Positions 1 through 8,147 of a DNA stretch of 64,000 bases are shown one piece after another. A program made the translations under genes and the position numbers. Numbering within the stretch: position 1 is the first letter of the stretch; each line of letters starts with the position of its first letter. The DNA comes from Planctomycetaceae bacterium (lineage in GTDB: Bacteria > Planctomycetota > Phycisphaerae > Phycisphaerales > SM1A02). The DNA lies in NCBI GenBank assembly GCA_002684855.1, contig NYWD01000069.1:23729-87728 (forward strand). Reading direction: 5' to 3'. Under the pieces are notes generated by a model. The model was given only the letters and a program-made list of their open reading frames with translations, was not told where the DNA came from and did not search any database.

Positions 1-1
1 C

Positions 2-2185
2 CTGCTCGCGCTTCTGATGTTCCTGTCCGTCGGCGATCCCGCCTCGGCCGGAACCTCCGTCTCCGACCGGACGGCGGACCGGCACGTCGCCGACGCTCGA
101 AAGCGGACGCTCGCCGCGTGTCGTGAACGAGGCATCGAGCTGCCGCCGGACTTCATCGCGTGGATCGACGGGGATCCGACGCTCAAGGCGTCGGTCTACG
201 GTTGTCGCGCGGATCCGCTTCCCGTGCTGCTGGCCCTCCGATCCCTGGAGATCGACCTGGGGAAGTCGGTCGTCCGGGACGAGTACACCCAGCTCGCGGT
301 CGCTTTCGCGATGGCGGGTTCCTATGCGTCCTCCGACCGAAAGGCATCGGGGTGGAACGACGGCGACACCGGGACCCCCGGCGACGATCTTCCCGACGTC
401 ACCCCGCGTCCGGCGCTCGTGCTCGAATGCCCGGGTGACCCCCGGATCCCGGTGGACACCGCGGATCCCGGGCGAGACCTCGACGTCTTCGATCATGTGA
501 TCAACTTCCTCGAGGATCACCCTCCGATCGAGGTGGAGGTCGAGGTCAGGGAACTGCCCCCGCTCGAGTACGACGATCGCGGCGTCGCGAAGCCGCGCGG
601 CAAGCCGGTCAAGGTCCGCCGCACGGTCGAGCGAGGGCTCGTCGGGGCCGACGTCATCGCCTCGGCCGCGCTGCAGGCGGAGTTCAACGCCTACCTCGCG
701 GCCAGGGGGCATCCGGAAGTCGTTCTCGAATGCGGCGACCGGGTCGTCCATCGGGGGTCGACCGCCGCGGTCCGCGACAAGGCGCTTCGAGCCTCGATCA
801 AGGCGGCCCACGATCTCTTCCACGATGCCTATCGGGCGAAGGGCCGCATGCCGCGGCAACGGGACGCGGCCCCGACCCCGAGCGAATCGATGGCGTGGTT
901 CATCCGGAATCATCGGCACGATTTCTCGGGCACGGACCGGGTCTGGCCGCGATTCCCGATCGACGCACCGTGGCCGGTCCTGATGATGCTCGCCGCGGAC
1001 GACCAGCCGCTCCGGGAGCGGGAGGACATCTGGATCAAGTACCGGGACGACGGGGAGTTCAGGACCTACGGCGAGTACATCGGCGGGATCGCCCAGCAGT
1101 TCGACATGCAGTCGGCCCGGCGGGTCGCGCCGTTCCCCTTCAGCTACGGTTCGATCCAGATGATGTGGAAGGACGGGGGCGTCTGCGGCACCATGGGGAA
1201 CATCGGCGCCCGGACCCATCGGATCTGCGGGGTTCCGGCGTCCACCGCGGGCCAGCCCGGTCACTGCGCCATCGTCTTCATGGAGCAGGATCCGGAGACG
1301 GGTCGTTTTCGGTGTCGTGGCGGGCAGTACGCGACCGGAGGCGACGAGGTCACCACCGTGCACGCCGGATGGAACTACGACGATGTCGGCGGCCGGCGTC
1401 CGATGGTGTTCCACCAGTCGGTCGCGTGGGGGGTGAATCACGATCCCGAGGCGTTCGTCGAGGCGATGGTGCTTCGGCGCGCGTGGGACGCGCTCGATGA
1501 GGTGGAACGATCCCGTCAGTGCGTCCGCTGGATCCGGAAGGCGATGGGGCTGAACCCTTTCGCGCTGCCCTTGATCGACGGGATCATCGCGGCCGCACCG
1601 GACGCCACGACCGCGATCGAGATCCTCGACGAGTTCGATTCGGCCTTTGCACCGCACGCCGCCGAGGAATTCGACCTCTATCGCCGAACGGTCCGGGATC
1701 TCGCTCACGAACGGATCCTCGCGCTTCCCGCCCCGTCGACCAGGCGGGCGAACGAACGACTCCTCGAGGAGCTCGATCGCCAGGGATGCGAGAACGCGAG
1801 GCTGCTGGCCCGTTGCTGGAAGGATCTGGGCGGCGAGGTCTTCCTCGAGGAATGCCGGGCCGCCTCCCTCGAGTACCTCGACTCCCCGGCGAGGACGAAG
1901 ATCAAGCGGGCGTCCCAGCGCTTCGCGGGCACGGTCCGGGCGTGGGGACGGTCGGTGAAGTCGGGCCGTCAGCGGAAGGCATGGGCGCAGTCGCTGCTCG
2001 GGGTCTTCGCGGGTCGGGAGCTGCTGGTCGTCGGCCGCAGGACGTCGGTCGATCCGGCCTTCGCGGTGCTGTGCGGATTCGCAGGGCGGCCGGTGCCGAC
2101 CGTCGCGGAGCTCGAAGCGGCGCCCGCATCCGGCTCCGTCTCGAGGTCGGACCACCGCCCGAGTCGTTTCGCGATGGTGGATTGA
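2..2185 (+). CDS. Secreted transglutaminase-like protein, 5' end outside window
   Basis: The frame is open to the left edge. Codons before the first Met at 17 read L-L-A-L-L and continue into MFLSVGDPASA, so the visible start is the end of a signal peptide and the true start lies upstream. About 720 residues are visible. The most recognisable part is residues 385-430 (Met at 17 = 1): a GGVCGTMG stretch with Cys390, then ICGVPA, then GQPGHCAIVF with His416. A Cys, a GVPA turn and a following GH..V are the arrangement of a transglutaminase/papain-like core. The C-terminal 200 residues are helical and charged without a recognisable domain. No neighbour explains the role. I infer an exported protein with a papain-like fold; enzymatic activity is not shown. 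Confidence 0.55.
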   Translation: MLALLMFLSVGDPASAGTSVSDRTADRHVADARKRTLAACRERGIELPPDFIAWIDGDPTLKASVYGCRADPLPVLLALRSLEIDLGKSVVRDEYTQLAVAFAMAGSYASSDRKASGWNDGDTGTPGDDLPDVTPRPALVLECPGDPRIPVDTADPGRDLDVFDHVINFLEDHPPIEVEVEVRELPPLEYDDRGVAKPRGKPVKVRRTVERGLVGADVIASAALQAEFNAYLAARGHPEVVLECGDRVVHRGSTAAVRDKALRASIKAAHDLFHDAYRAKGRMPRQRDAAPTPSESMAWFIRNHRHDFSGTDRVWPRFPIDAPWPVLMMLAADDQPLREREDIWIKYRDDGEFRTYGEYIGGIAQQFDMQSARRVAPFPFSYGSIQMMWKDGGVCGTMGNIGARTHRICGVPASTAGQPGHCAIVFMEQDPETGRFRCRGGQYATGGDEVTTVHAGWNYDDVGGRRPMVFHQSVAWGVNHDPEAFVEAMVLRRAWDALDEVERSRQCVRWIRKAMGLNPFALPLIDGIIAAAPDATTAIEILDEFDSAFAPHAAEEFDLYRRTVRDLAHERILALPAPSTRRANERLLEELDRQGCENARLLARCWKDLGGEVFLEECRAASLEYLDSPARTKIKRASQRFAGTVRAWGRSVKSGRQRKAWAQSLLGVFAGRELLVVGRRTSVDPAFAVLCGFAGRPVPTVAELEAAPASGSVSRSDHRPSRFAMVD

Positions 2186-2382
2186 ATCCGACCGCGCGGG
2201 GCTCCGTCCGCCGGGTCAGTCAGGAGTGCGTTCGCTCGGGCGTCGCCTGATCGACGCGGCGTTCTCCCCGACGCTCGAGGGTCGCTCGGCGATCGGTCTG
2301 ATCCGCGGTCTCTCGTACCGGGGCGGGGAAGGCGACGGGCCGATGGACGAGTCCAGGGCGTCGGCCGGGCGCGAAGTCACGG

Positions 2383-3054
2383 TCAGAGACCCTGGCGGGC
2401 GGCGCCGGTGTAGATCCAGACGCCCAGTCCCAGCGTGAACGCAAGGTCGCCGTACAAGGCGTGCTCGATGTCCGCGAGAAGCCCGCTTCGCCTTCGCAGC
2501 AGGGTCGCCGTGAAGATGATGCCGCCGATCACGGTGATCAACACGGGTTCCCACCGATGCATGACGACGTGGGCGAATCCGAAGGTCGCGCCCGCGATCA
2601 ACCACATGCGGATCCCGTCCCCGAAGAGGGGTCGATAGCGATGGCAGACGAAGGTCCGGAACACGATGCCCTGCGGGATCACCGAGAAGACGGGATAGAG
2701 GATGAGGATCGCCGCCCACGTCCCGGTGCGTTCGCGGGGAAGGCGGAGGAACCACTCGGGTTCCATGAGCCACGCGAAAACCGCGAGCATCGGGGCGAAC
2801 AGGAGAAACCGGCCCAGCACGCCCGCGAGACCGGGCCGGACGCCGGCGGCGCCCCACAGCGTCCGGCGGTCGAGGGTCGCGTCGCGTTTCAAGAGGATCA
2901 GGCAGGTGACCGCCGCCGCCCAGAGCACCGGGATCGGCGGCAGGTAGTTCGAAGGGACCGCCGCGACGAACACCGGTACCAACCAGAAGAATCCGATGAA
3001 CTCCAGCCAGCGGCGCAGGCCCACGTCGGATCGTGATGTTCCGGTCTCGCGCAT
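2383..3054 (-). CDS. CPBP-type intramembrane protein with altered first motif
   Basis: About 223 residues with several hydrophobic helices. The layout matches a CPBP (CaaX-protease and bacteriocin-processing) subgroup: motif 1 in the stretch SVIPQGIVFRTF, motif 2 FGFAHVVMH, and a last motif EHALYGDLAFTLGLG. Relatives that I recall read PQE.I.R at motif 1 and HALYGN at the end. Here the Glu is Gly and the Asn is Asp, so the metal-ligand/catalytic Glu seems to be missing. The start is the ATG at 3054, four bases after the stop of the upstream deaminase, so the two are probably cotranscribed. The same frame stays open upstream, but that part reads as nonsense over the deaminase. It may be a non-catalytic membrane scaffold or a divergent protease. 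Confidence 0.7.
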   Translation of the reverse strand: MRETGTSRSDVGLRRWLEFIGFFWLVPVFVAAVPSNYLPPIPVLWAAAVTCLILLKRDATLDRRTLWGAAGVRPGLAGVLGRFLLFAPMLAVFAWLMEPEWFLRLPRERTGTWAAILILYPVFSVIPQGIVFRTFVCHRYRPLFGDGIRMWLIAGATFGFAHVVMHRWEPVLITVIGGIIFTATLLRRRSGLLADIEHALYGDLAFTLGLGVWIYTGAARQGL

Positions 3055-3058
3055 TCGG

Positions 3059-3538
3059 TCAGTACCGGATTCGATCGGGCATCGCCTGGTACGCCCGCCA
3101 GACCTCGAGCATGTCCGCCCGACCGAGTTCGGTCGAGGGGAGCGGCCGGGCGTCCCCGGGCAGGGCGAGCGCGTCGTTGATGTGCCCGTCGTCGAAACCG
3201 CCGTATTCGAAGGCGTCGCCGTGGTTGGAGGCGAAACGGATCGCCTTGACCCGGGCCCACCAGCAGGCGGCGTAGCACATCGGACAGGGTTCGCCGGTGG
3301 TGTAGACCACGCAGTCCTCGAGCACGTGGGTTCCGAGGGTCCGGGCGGCCGACCGGATCGCGACCATCTCGGCGTGGGCCGTGGGGTCGCCCTCCGCCAG
3401 CACCTGGTTCGCCCCCTCCGCGACGATCCTCCCGTCACGGACGATCACGCATCCGAACGGGCCGCCGGCCTTCGCTTCCAGGGCGTTGTGGCGGGCGATC
3501 TCGATCGCTCTTCGCATGAAGACGGATTCGTCGGTCAT
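3059..3538 (-). CDS. Guanine-deaminase-like cytidine deaminase family enzyme
   Basis: 159 residues, the usual length of the small CDA-fold guanine deaminases. The zinc site is intact: His55-Ala-Glu57 (HAE, with Glu57 as proton shuttle) and Pro84-Cys85-Pro-Met-Cys88. The opening GGPFGCVIV and the tail E-Y-G-G-F-D-D after the WAR helix resemble Bacillus GuaD more than tRNA adenosine deaminase TadA, so deamination of guanine to xanthine in the cytosol is the best guess. It lies between the sorbosone-dehydrogenase-like gene (19 bases upstream) and the CPBP gene (4 bases downstream), all on the minus strand, so it is probably read from the same message. TadA or another nucleobase deaminase is the alternative. 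Confidence 0.8.
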   Translation of the reverse strand: MTDESVFMRRAIEIARHNALEAKAGGPFGCVIVRDGRIVAEGANQVLAEGDPTAHAEMVAIRSAARTLGTHVLEDCVVYTTGEPCPMCYAACWWARVKAIRFASNHGDAFEYGGFDDGHINDALALPGDARPLPSTELGRADMLEVWRAYQAMPDRIRY

Positions 3539-3557
3539 CTTGGTTTCCGCGGCGTGT

Positions 3558-5156
3558 TCAATCGGACTTCTCGGGAATCTCCACCAGCGTGTAGTACGCG
3601 ACGGGATGGAGAAGGGTATCTCCGGCCTCGTCGCGGACCCCGTCCAGGCGCAGCTCGTGGACGTAGCCGGCCCGGAGCGGATCGCAGGTCAGGTCCACGG
3701 TCAGGTTGTCGCCCGAGATCTGGGCGAGCTTCACGACGACCGGCGCCGTGTCGACCTCGGGGCTGCCGTAGGGCGAGTGCAGCAGGTAGGTGTAGCTCGT
3801 CATCGAGTAGTTCGACGGTTCGCTCGCGGTCGCGGGATCCGCGGCCCGGGTGAACGTCAGGCGGAAACCCTTCGGCGTCGCCTCCATCCGCTGCACTTCG
3901 AACGGCACCTCGCCCGTCCATTCGAGTCGCTGCATGCCGTAGGGTCGGGTCCCCTTCGATCCCCATCCGCGGTTGGTCATGCCCGCGACGAGCGATCCCC
4001 CCTCGCCCATCTCCACGCGGATGATCCCGCACTCGAATCCGCTTCGGAAGGGGAACACCGCGCCCTGCACGTGTCCGTTCACCTCCTCGGTGAAGATCCG
4101 GTAGACGGCGGCGTGGTGCTGGTCCCCCATGAACGCCTGTCCCTTGAAGAAGGGGCCGAGGGCGCCGTCGACGTCCCAGACGACCTCGCCCGGACTCTGG
4201 CCGCACTTGTTGTAGGGGAACCAGACCACCGGCATCTTGAAGCCCGGAATGCGATCCGCCGCTTCGGGCATCGGGATGCCGTCGGGGATTTCGCCGGGGA
4301 AATCCACCAGCGACTCGGGACGCTTCGTGCTCGCGATGCCCCATGGATGGCCGTGGAAATCACCTCGCTCGATGATCGACATCTTGCTCGCGCCGCACCA
4401 CTCCCCCTGGTTGTCGGTGTAGTACAGGTTCCCGTCCGGCCCCATCTCGACGCCGCACGGCGAACGAAGGCCCGCGGCCTCCGCGTGCATCGCCCCGTCC
4501 TCGTCCACCCGGATGGCCCAGCCGCGCCAGTCCTTCTTTCCGAACGGTTCGCTGCCGAACGGTCGGTTGAGGGTGAGCCAGAGATCACCGTCCGCATCGA
4601 AGACGGGTCCGAAGGTGTATTCGTGGTAGTTGCCGCTGATCGCCCAGTCGTCGCACACCGTCTCGACCCGGTCGACCCGCCAGTCCCCGTCGAGGTCGAC
4701 CATGCGGGAGACCTCGCCACGCTGCGCGACGTGGACCGGTCCGTTCCAGGACCGGCCTTCCGCGATGGCGGCACGACGTTCGACGTCGAGGTCGGGATGG
4801 ACCGCGAGTCCGAGGGGTTCCTGCAGGCCGTCCGCGTACCTGATGAAACGAATCCGGTGCGGGTCGTCGGCGGTCGCCTCGTCCTCGGGGGTTCCCGCGA
4901 GCACCGAGACGCTGGGGGAGGATTCGTAGGCGTTCTCCACGATCCAGACGTCGCCGCGACGGGTCGCGGTCATGATCCGACCACCACCGAGCGGGAGGAT
5001 CGCGCCGACCTCGTGGGTCACGCCCTCCGGTTCCGGGACGTCCACCAGGCGCCAGTACGTCGACTCGTCCGCCGCCGTGACGGTGCCGAAGGCGAGGGTC
5101 GCGAGACCGATCACGCAGGCCGTTCGAATCGAACCGGACGCTCCGAGGTTGTTCAT
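3558..5156 (-). CDS. Secreted glucose/sorbosone-dehydrogenase-like beta-propeller protein
   Basis: 532 residues starting at the ATG at 5156 with a clear signal peptide (CVIGLATLAFGTVTAADE). The frame stays open far upstream but only covers the cytochrome gene in another phase. The body has propeller-type strand repeats. It shows the features common in planctomycete membrane-bound-dehydrogenase/sorbosone dehydrogenase domains: RYADGLQEPLGLAVHPD, a LWLTLNRPFG segment, SPCGVEMGPDGNLYYTDNQGEW, a GHPWG motif, and GEVVWDVDGALGPFFKGQAFMGDQHH. The last 130 residues form an Ig-like/SbsA-like extension on protein-level inspection. It starts 20 bases after the multihaem cytochrome, so a periplasmic oxidation of a sugar or alcohol passing electrons to that cytochrome is a reasonable inference. 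Substrate and cofactor are not evident. Confidence 0.75.
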   Translation of the reverse strand: MNNLGASGSIRTACVIGLATLAFGTVTAADESTYWRLVDVPEPEGVTHEVGAILPLGGGRIMTATRRGDVWIVENAYESSPSVSVLAGTPEDEATADDPHRIRFIRYADGLQEPLGLAVHPDLDVERRAAIAEGRSWNGPVHVAQRGEVSRMVDLDGDWRVDRVETVCDDWAISGNYHEYTFGPVFDADGDLWLTLNRPFGSEPFGKKDWRGWAIRVDEDGAMHAEAAGLRSPCGVEMGPDGNLYYTDNQGEWCGASKMSIIERGDFHGHPWGIASTKRPESLVDFPGEIPDGIPMPEAADRIPGFKMPVVWFPYNKCGQSPGEVVWDVDGALGPFFKGQAFMGDQHHAAVYRIFTEEVNGHVQGAVFPFRSGFECGIIRVEMGEGGSLVAGMTNRGWGSKGTRPYGMQRLEWTGEVPFEVQRMEATPKGFRLTFTRAADPATASEPSNYSMTSYTYLLHSPYGSPEVDTAPVVVKLAQISGDNLTVDLTCDPLRAGYVHELRLDGVRDEAGDTLLHPVAYYTLVEIPEKSD

Positions 5157-5176
5157 GGTTCTGCCTTCCGGGTGAT

Positions 5177-7996
5177 TCACCAGGCGAGCTCCACTTCGAA
5201 GGCGCCTTCGAAGTCCACGTCCTCCCGCCCGACCATCCTCAGCGGGACCTTGATGATCAGTTCCATCATGCCGCCCGGATCCTCGCGGACGAACGAATCG
5301 CCGCCCGACACCCGCACGGTGCGTTCGCCGTCGATCCTCCAGATCCGGTTCCGACCCTCGCCGGCGGCGAGTTCGATGGAGGTCGCGATCGCGGCCCGCA
5401 TGTAGAGGTCGCCTCGTCCGGCGTCGCTTCCCACGGTGAACCGCCGGACGAGGGTGGTCCCACCCTCGGCGATCCTCGGCAACGGACGTTCGGTGATCCG
5501 GACCCCGTCGAGTTCGCTGTTGAAGGCGGGTCGCCGGTCGGCGTCGCGCGTGATCCCCGCGAACCGCCATGCCCCGTTCCGGACGCCGGCGGCGTCCCTC
5601 GCGTTCGCGGCCGGCCACGGTGCGTCCCGCGTCTCGAGCATCGCGATCGCGGGTCCGTCCGGCATCTGGAGCACCGAACGGCCCTCGGGCGCCTCGAGCT
5701 GGCCGGCCCGGCCCCGCCACGTCCCTTCCGCATCCATGAACGCCCCGCGCCAGGCCTTCGCGAGCCTGGCGTGCTCCGCGTCCCACGCGAAGTGGAGGTT
5801 CTCGGGCAGCCCGACCGCGATGGTCCGCGGGCTCACGTCCCGCATGAAGGTGCCGAAGAGGATCGGTTCGTCGATCGGGATCAAGGCGTACTCGCCGGCA
5901 TCGGGCACCACGCCCCGGGGAAGCGGCATCGACTCGCCCAGGGAGAGGTACGAGCGGATCGCGTCGACCTGCTTCACGGGATCGCCGCCCAGGATGTCCG
6001 GGAGGATCCGTTCCTTTCCGCCGTCGCCCCAGGATGCGGTCATCCGGGTGCCGGGATTCGATCGCTGCGGATCGAGGAGGTGCTTTCGAAACCAACCCGG
6101 TCGGATCCGCGCGTGCATCGTCGCGAGATCCACCGCGGGCACCCCGAGGGAGGGATGACCGGCGACGTCGTGGCACTGGACGCAGGAGACCCCGTCGGTT
6201 CCGACGAGGGCGTGGCCCGCGGCGACCAGCGCCGCGTCGAACCGGGGTTCCCGGGCATCGGCGCCGAGCGCGTCCGCCGCCGCGAGATTCGCGACGAGAT
6301 CGTCGGTCTGCGGCCGGCCGAAGATCGGCATCCGGGTCGTCATGTACGGACGGACCTTGGTGCCGTCGGCGAGGGTGGATCGCAGCGCATCCAGTCGGAG
6401 CTTGTTCCCCACCCCGTCGAGGGGCGGGGGGATCCGTCCCTCGTCGCCCATCTCCGCCTCCTCGTTCGAGACGAACCGGGTCTTCGCCTCGGTGGAAGGA
6501 CCCCCGACGCCGGGGCGTTCGTGACAGGCGATGCAGTCGAGTCGGACCATGGCGTGGTCGACCGCGATCTCGGCGGGAAGCGGTTCGAGGAGCGCCGCGG
6601 CGTTCGACACGAAGGCGTCGAGCAGCGCGAGTTCCTCGAGTTCGAAGCCGTAGTCCGGCGCGTTGGGGGGGACGTCCGGCGAAAGGCAGCCCCGACCGGC
6701 GACCAGCGACGCGAGCGGCGGCGTCCGTGCGAGTCCGCCGATCCGCGGGAGCTCGGGGACGTGACAGGCGCTGCAGCCGGTCTCGGCGAAGCGTTCCGCC
6801 CCGCGTCGAGCGAGTTCCGAGTCCGGTTCGAACTCCGGCCATCCCGCGTCGAGCACCACGGTGTCGCTGAAGAACGCCTCGGCGGGCACCGGCTGTCGAG
6901 GAACGCCCGGGCCGCTCCACGAAAGGGAGAGCTCCTCGCCGCCCGATGCCTCGAACATCCCGATGTCGATCGAATGCCGTCCGGCCTCGAGTTCGACCGA
7001 TCCACGCTCGACCACCGCGCCGTGGATGCCGGGATTCGCGACGACCGTCCGGCCGTCGATCTTCAATCCGGAACCGTCGTCGGAGGTCAGGTAGAAGTTC
7101 CATCGGCCCGAGGTCGGAATCTCGATTTCGCCGGAGAGATGCAGTCCGTAGTTGTCGCGACCCCGATAGGGGCCGACGCTCGGGACCGGGACGCGGACCG
7201 GCGCCGCGTCGCCGCCGACGGCGTCGATCGGGCCGACGCCGTCGAATTCGCCCTCGAAGAACTCGAGTCGCAGGCCCGGCCTCGACGCGGTCGTCCTCGT
7301 CATGCCCCCGCCGGACAGGAGGAACGCGGCGATCGACCGGCTCTCGTCATCGTCGAGCGACAACGACGGCATGCGTCCCCCGGGATGGACGGCGAGCGGA
7401 TCGGCCAGGAAACGCGCAAGCGTCTCGAACGCCCACTCGCTCGTGAGGTCGTCGAACCCGACCCCCTCGCGCGGATCCGCGCCGTGACACGCCGTGCACC
7501 CGACCGACTTCCAGAGGTGCTCGCCCCGGGTGATCCGCGCCGTGGAGATCTCCATCCGCGTTTCATCGACGGGGATCGGTCCGCCCTGTTCCACGAGAAA
7601 GTGGACGAGCTCCTCCACCGCCACGGCGCGCTCCGCCTCGTCCAGTCCGTGAAGAAGGTCCGGCATTCGGAGGCCGGACTCCGCACCGTGCCCTCGAACC
7701 CGGGTCCGGATGGCGGCGGGTGAGAGTCGCGCGCCCCCCCCGCCGTCGCCGAGGATGCGTGGCGCGGTCGCGATGCCGAGCCGTCGGTCGACGTCGGGCT
7801 GCGCCTCGTGGCATGCCGTGCAGGACGCGTCCGCGACGAGATTCTCGGCGGGCCGAGATCTCCATCCGACCGTCGCCGTGTCGACGCCTCCATCGGGATC
7901 CTCGCAGCCGACGGACGCGAGCGGGATCGCGAGGCCGATCGCGATCGCGGAGATCGAGACGGAGGATCCGCCACCGGTCTTGCTTCGGATCTTCAC
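5177..7996 (-). CDS. Pentahaem planctomycete-type cytochrome c lipoprotein with PA14 domain
   Basis: 939 residues from a GTG at 7996, chosen because GGGAG lies 6 bases upstream and a lipoprotein signal follows (lipobox ASVGC, Cys31). Five CxxCH haem sites are visible at Cys59, 167, 408, 488 and 605 (CTACH, CTACH, CSACH, CIACH, CVQCH). Between the second and third sites, about residues 235-395, a PA14-like domain can be read (GRWNFYLTSDDGSGLKIDG, then EAGRHSIDIGMFE). PA14 domains often bind carbohydrate. The last 180 residues resemble the C-terminal haem-associated domain of ethylbenzene-dehydrogenase-type proteins. It is probably anchored in the outer or inner membrane facing the periplasm. 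It is the first gene of the minus-strand cluster and supplies a likely electron acceptor for the following dehydrogenase-like protein. Confidence 0.85.
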   Translation of the reverse strand: MKIRSKTGGGSSVSISAIAIGLAIPLASVGCEDPDGGVDTATVGWRSRPAENLVADASCTACHEAQPDVDRRLGIATAPRILGDGGGGARLSPAAIRTRVRGHGAESGLRMPDLLHGLDEAERAVAVEELVHFLVEQGGPIPVDETRMEISTARITRGEHLWKSVGCTACHGADPREGVGFDDLTSEWAFETLARFLADPLAVHPGGRMPSLSLDDDESRSIAAFLLSGGGMTRTTASRPGLRLEFFEGEFDGVGPIDAVGGDAAPVRVPVPSVGPYRGRDNYGLHLSGEIEIPTSGRWNFYLTSDDGSGLKIDGRTVVANPGIHGAVVERGSVELEAGRHSIDIGMFEASGGEELSLSWSGPGVPRQPVPAEAFFSDTVVLDAGWPEFEPDSELARRGAERFAETGCSACHVPELPRIGGLARTPPLASLVAGRGCLSPDVPPNAPDYGFELEELALLDAFVSNAAALLEPLPAEIAVDHAMVRLDCIACHERPGVGGPSTEAKTRFVSNEEAEMGDEGRIPPPLDGVGNKLRLDALRSTLADGTKVRPYMTTRMPIFGRPQTDDLVANLAAADALGADAREPRFDAALVAAGHALVGTDGVSCVQCHDVAGHPSLGVPAVDLATMHARIRPGWFRKHLLDPQRSNPGTRMTASWGDGGKERILPDILGGDPVKQVDAIRSYLSLGESMPLPRGVVPDAGEYALIPIDEPILFGTFMRDVSPRTIAVGLPENLHFAWDAEHARLAKAWRGAFMDAEGTWRGRAGQLEAPEGRSVLQMPDGPAIAMLETRDAPWPAANARDAAGVRNGAWRFAGITRDADRRPAFNSELDGVRITERPLPRIAEGGTTLVRRFTVGSDAGRGDLYMRAAIATSIELAAGEGRNRIWRIDGERTVRVSGGDSFVREDPGGMMELIIKVPLRMVGREDVDFEGAFEVELAW

Positions 7997-8031
7997 GATG
8001 ATCTCCCGAGGAGAGGAACGCACAACTCCGG

Positions 8032-8037
8032 ATGGTA
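8032..8037 (-). promoter_or_regulatory. Candidate -10 box (TACCAT) for the cytochrome cluster
   Basis: Read on the minus strand, TACCAT lies 35 bases before the GTG start at 7996. That would leave a leader of roughly 28 bases carrying the GGGAG ribosome binding site. It sits in the 151-base divergent space shared with the efflux operon. No convincing -35 box is visible. Confidence 0.35.
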
Positions 8038-8135
8038 ACGGTGGGCTCGCGAGGGACCTCGCATGTTTTGGGTGAAAGCCGCGGGTAACCAGTTGATTTG
8101 CACGCGGATGCGCCCCGCACCAGTCATGAGGCGAG

Positions 8136-8141
8136 TACCGT
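8136..8141 (+). promoter_or_regulatory. Leaderless-type -10 box TACCGT, 6 bases before ATG
   Basis: TACCGT, then six bases, then the ATG at 8148. With normal -10 to start-site spacing, transcription would begin at or next to the ATG. It supports 8148 rather than the internal Met at 8229 as the translation start. See the finding on TANNNT boxes. Confidence 0.5.
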
Positions 8142-8147
8142 GCGGGC

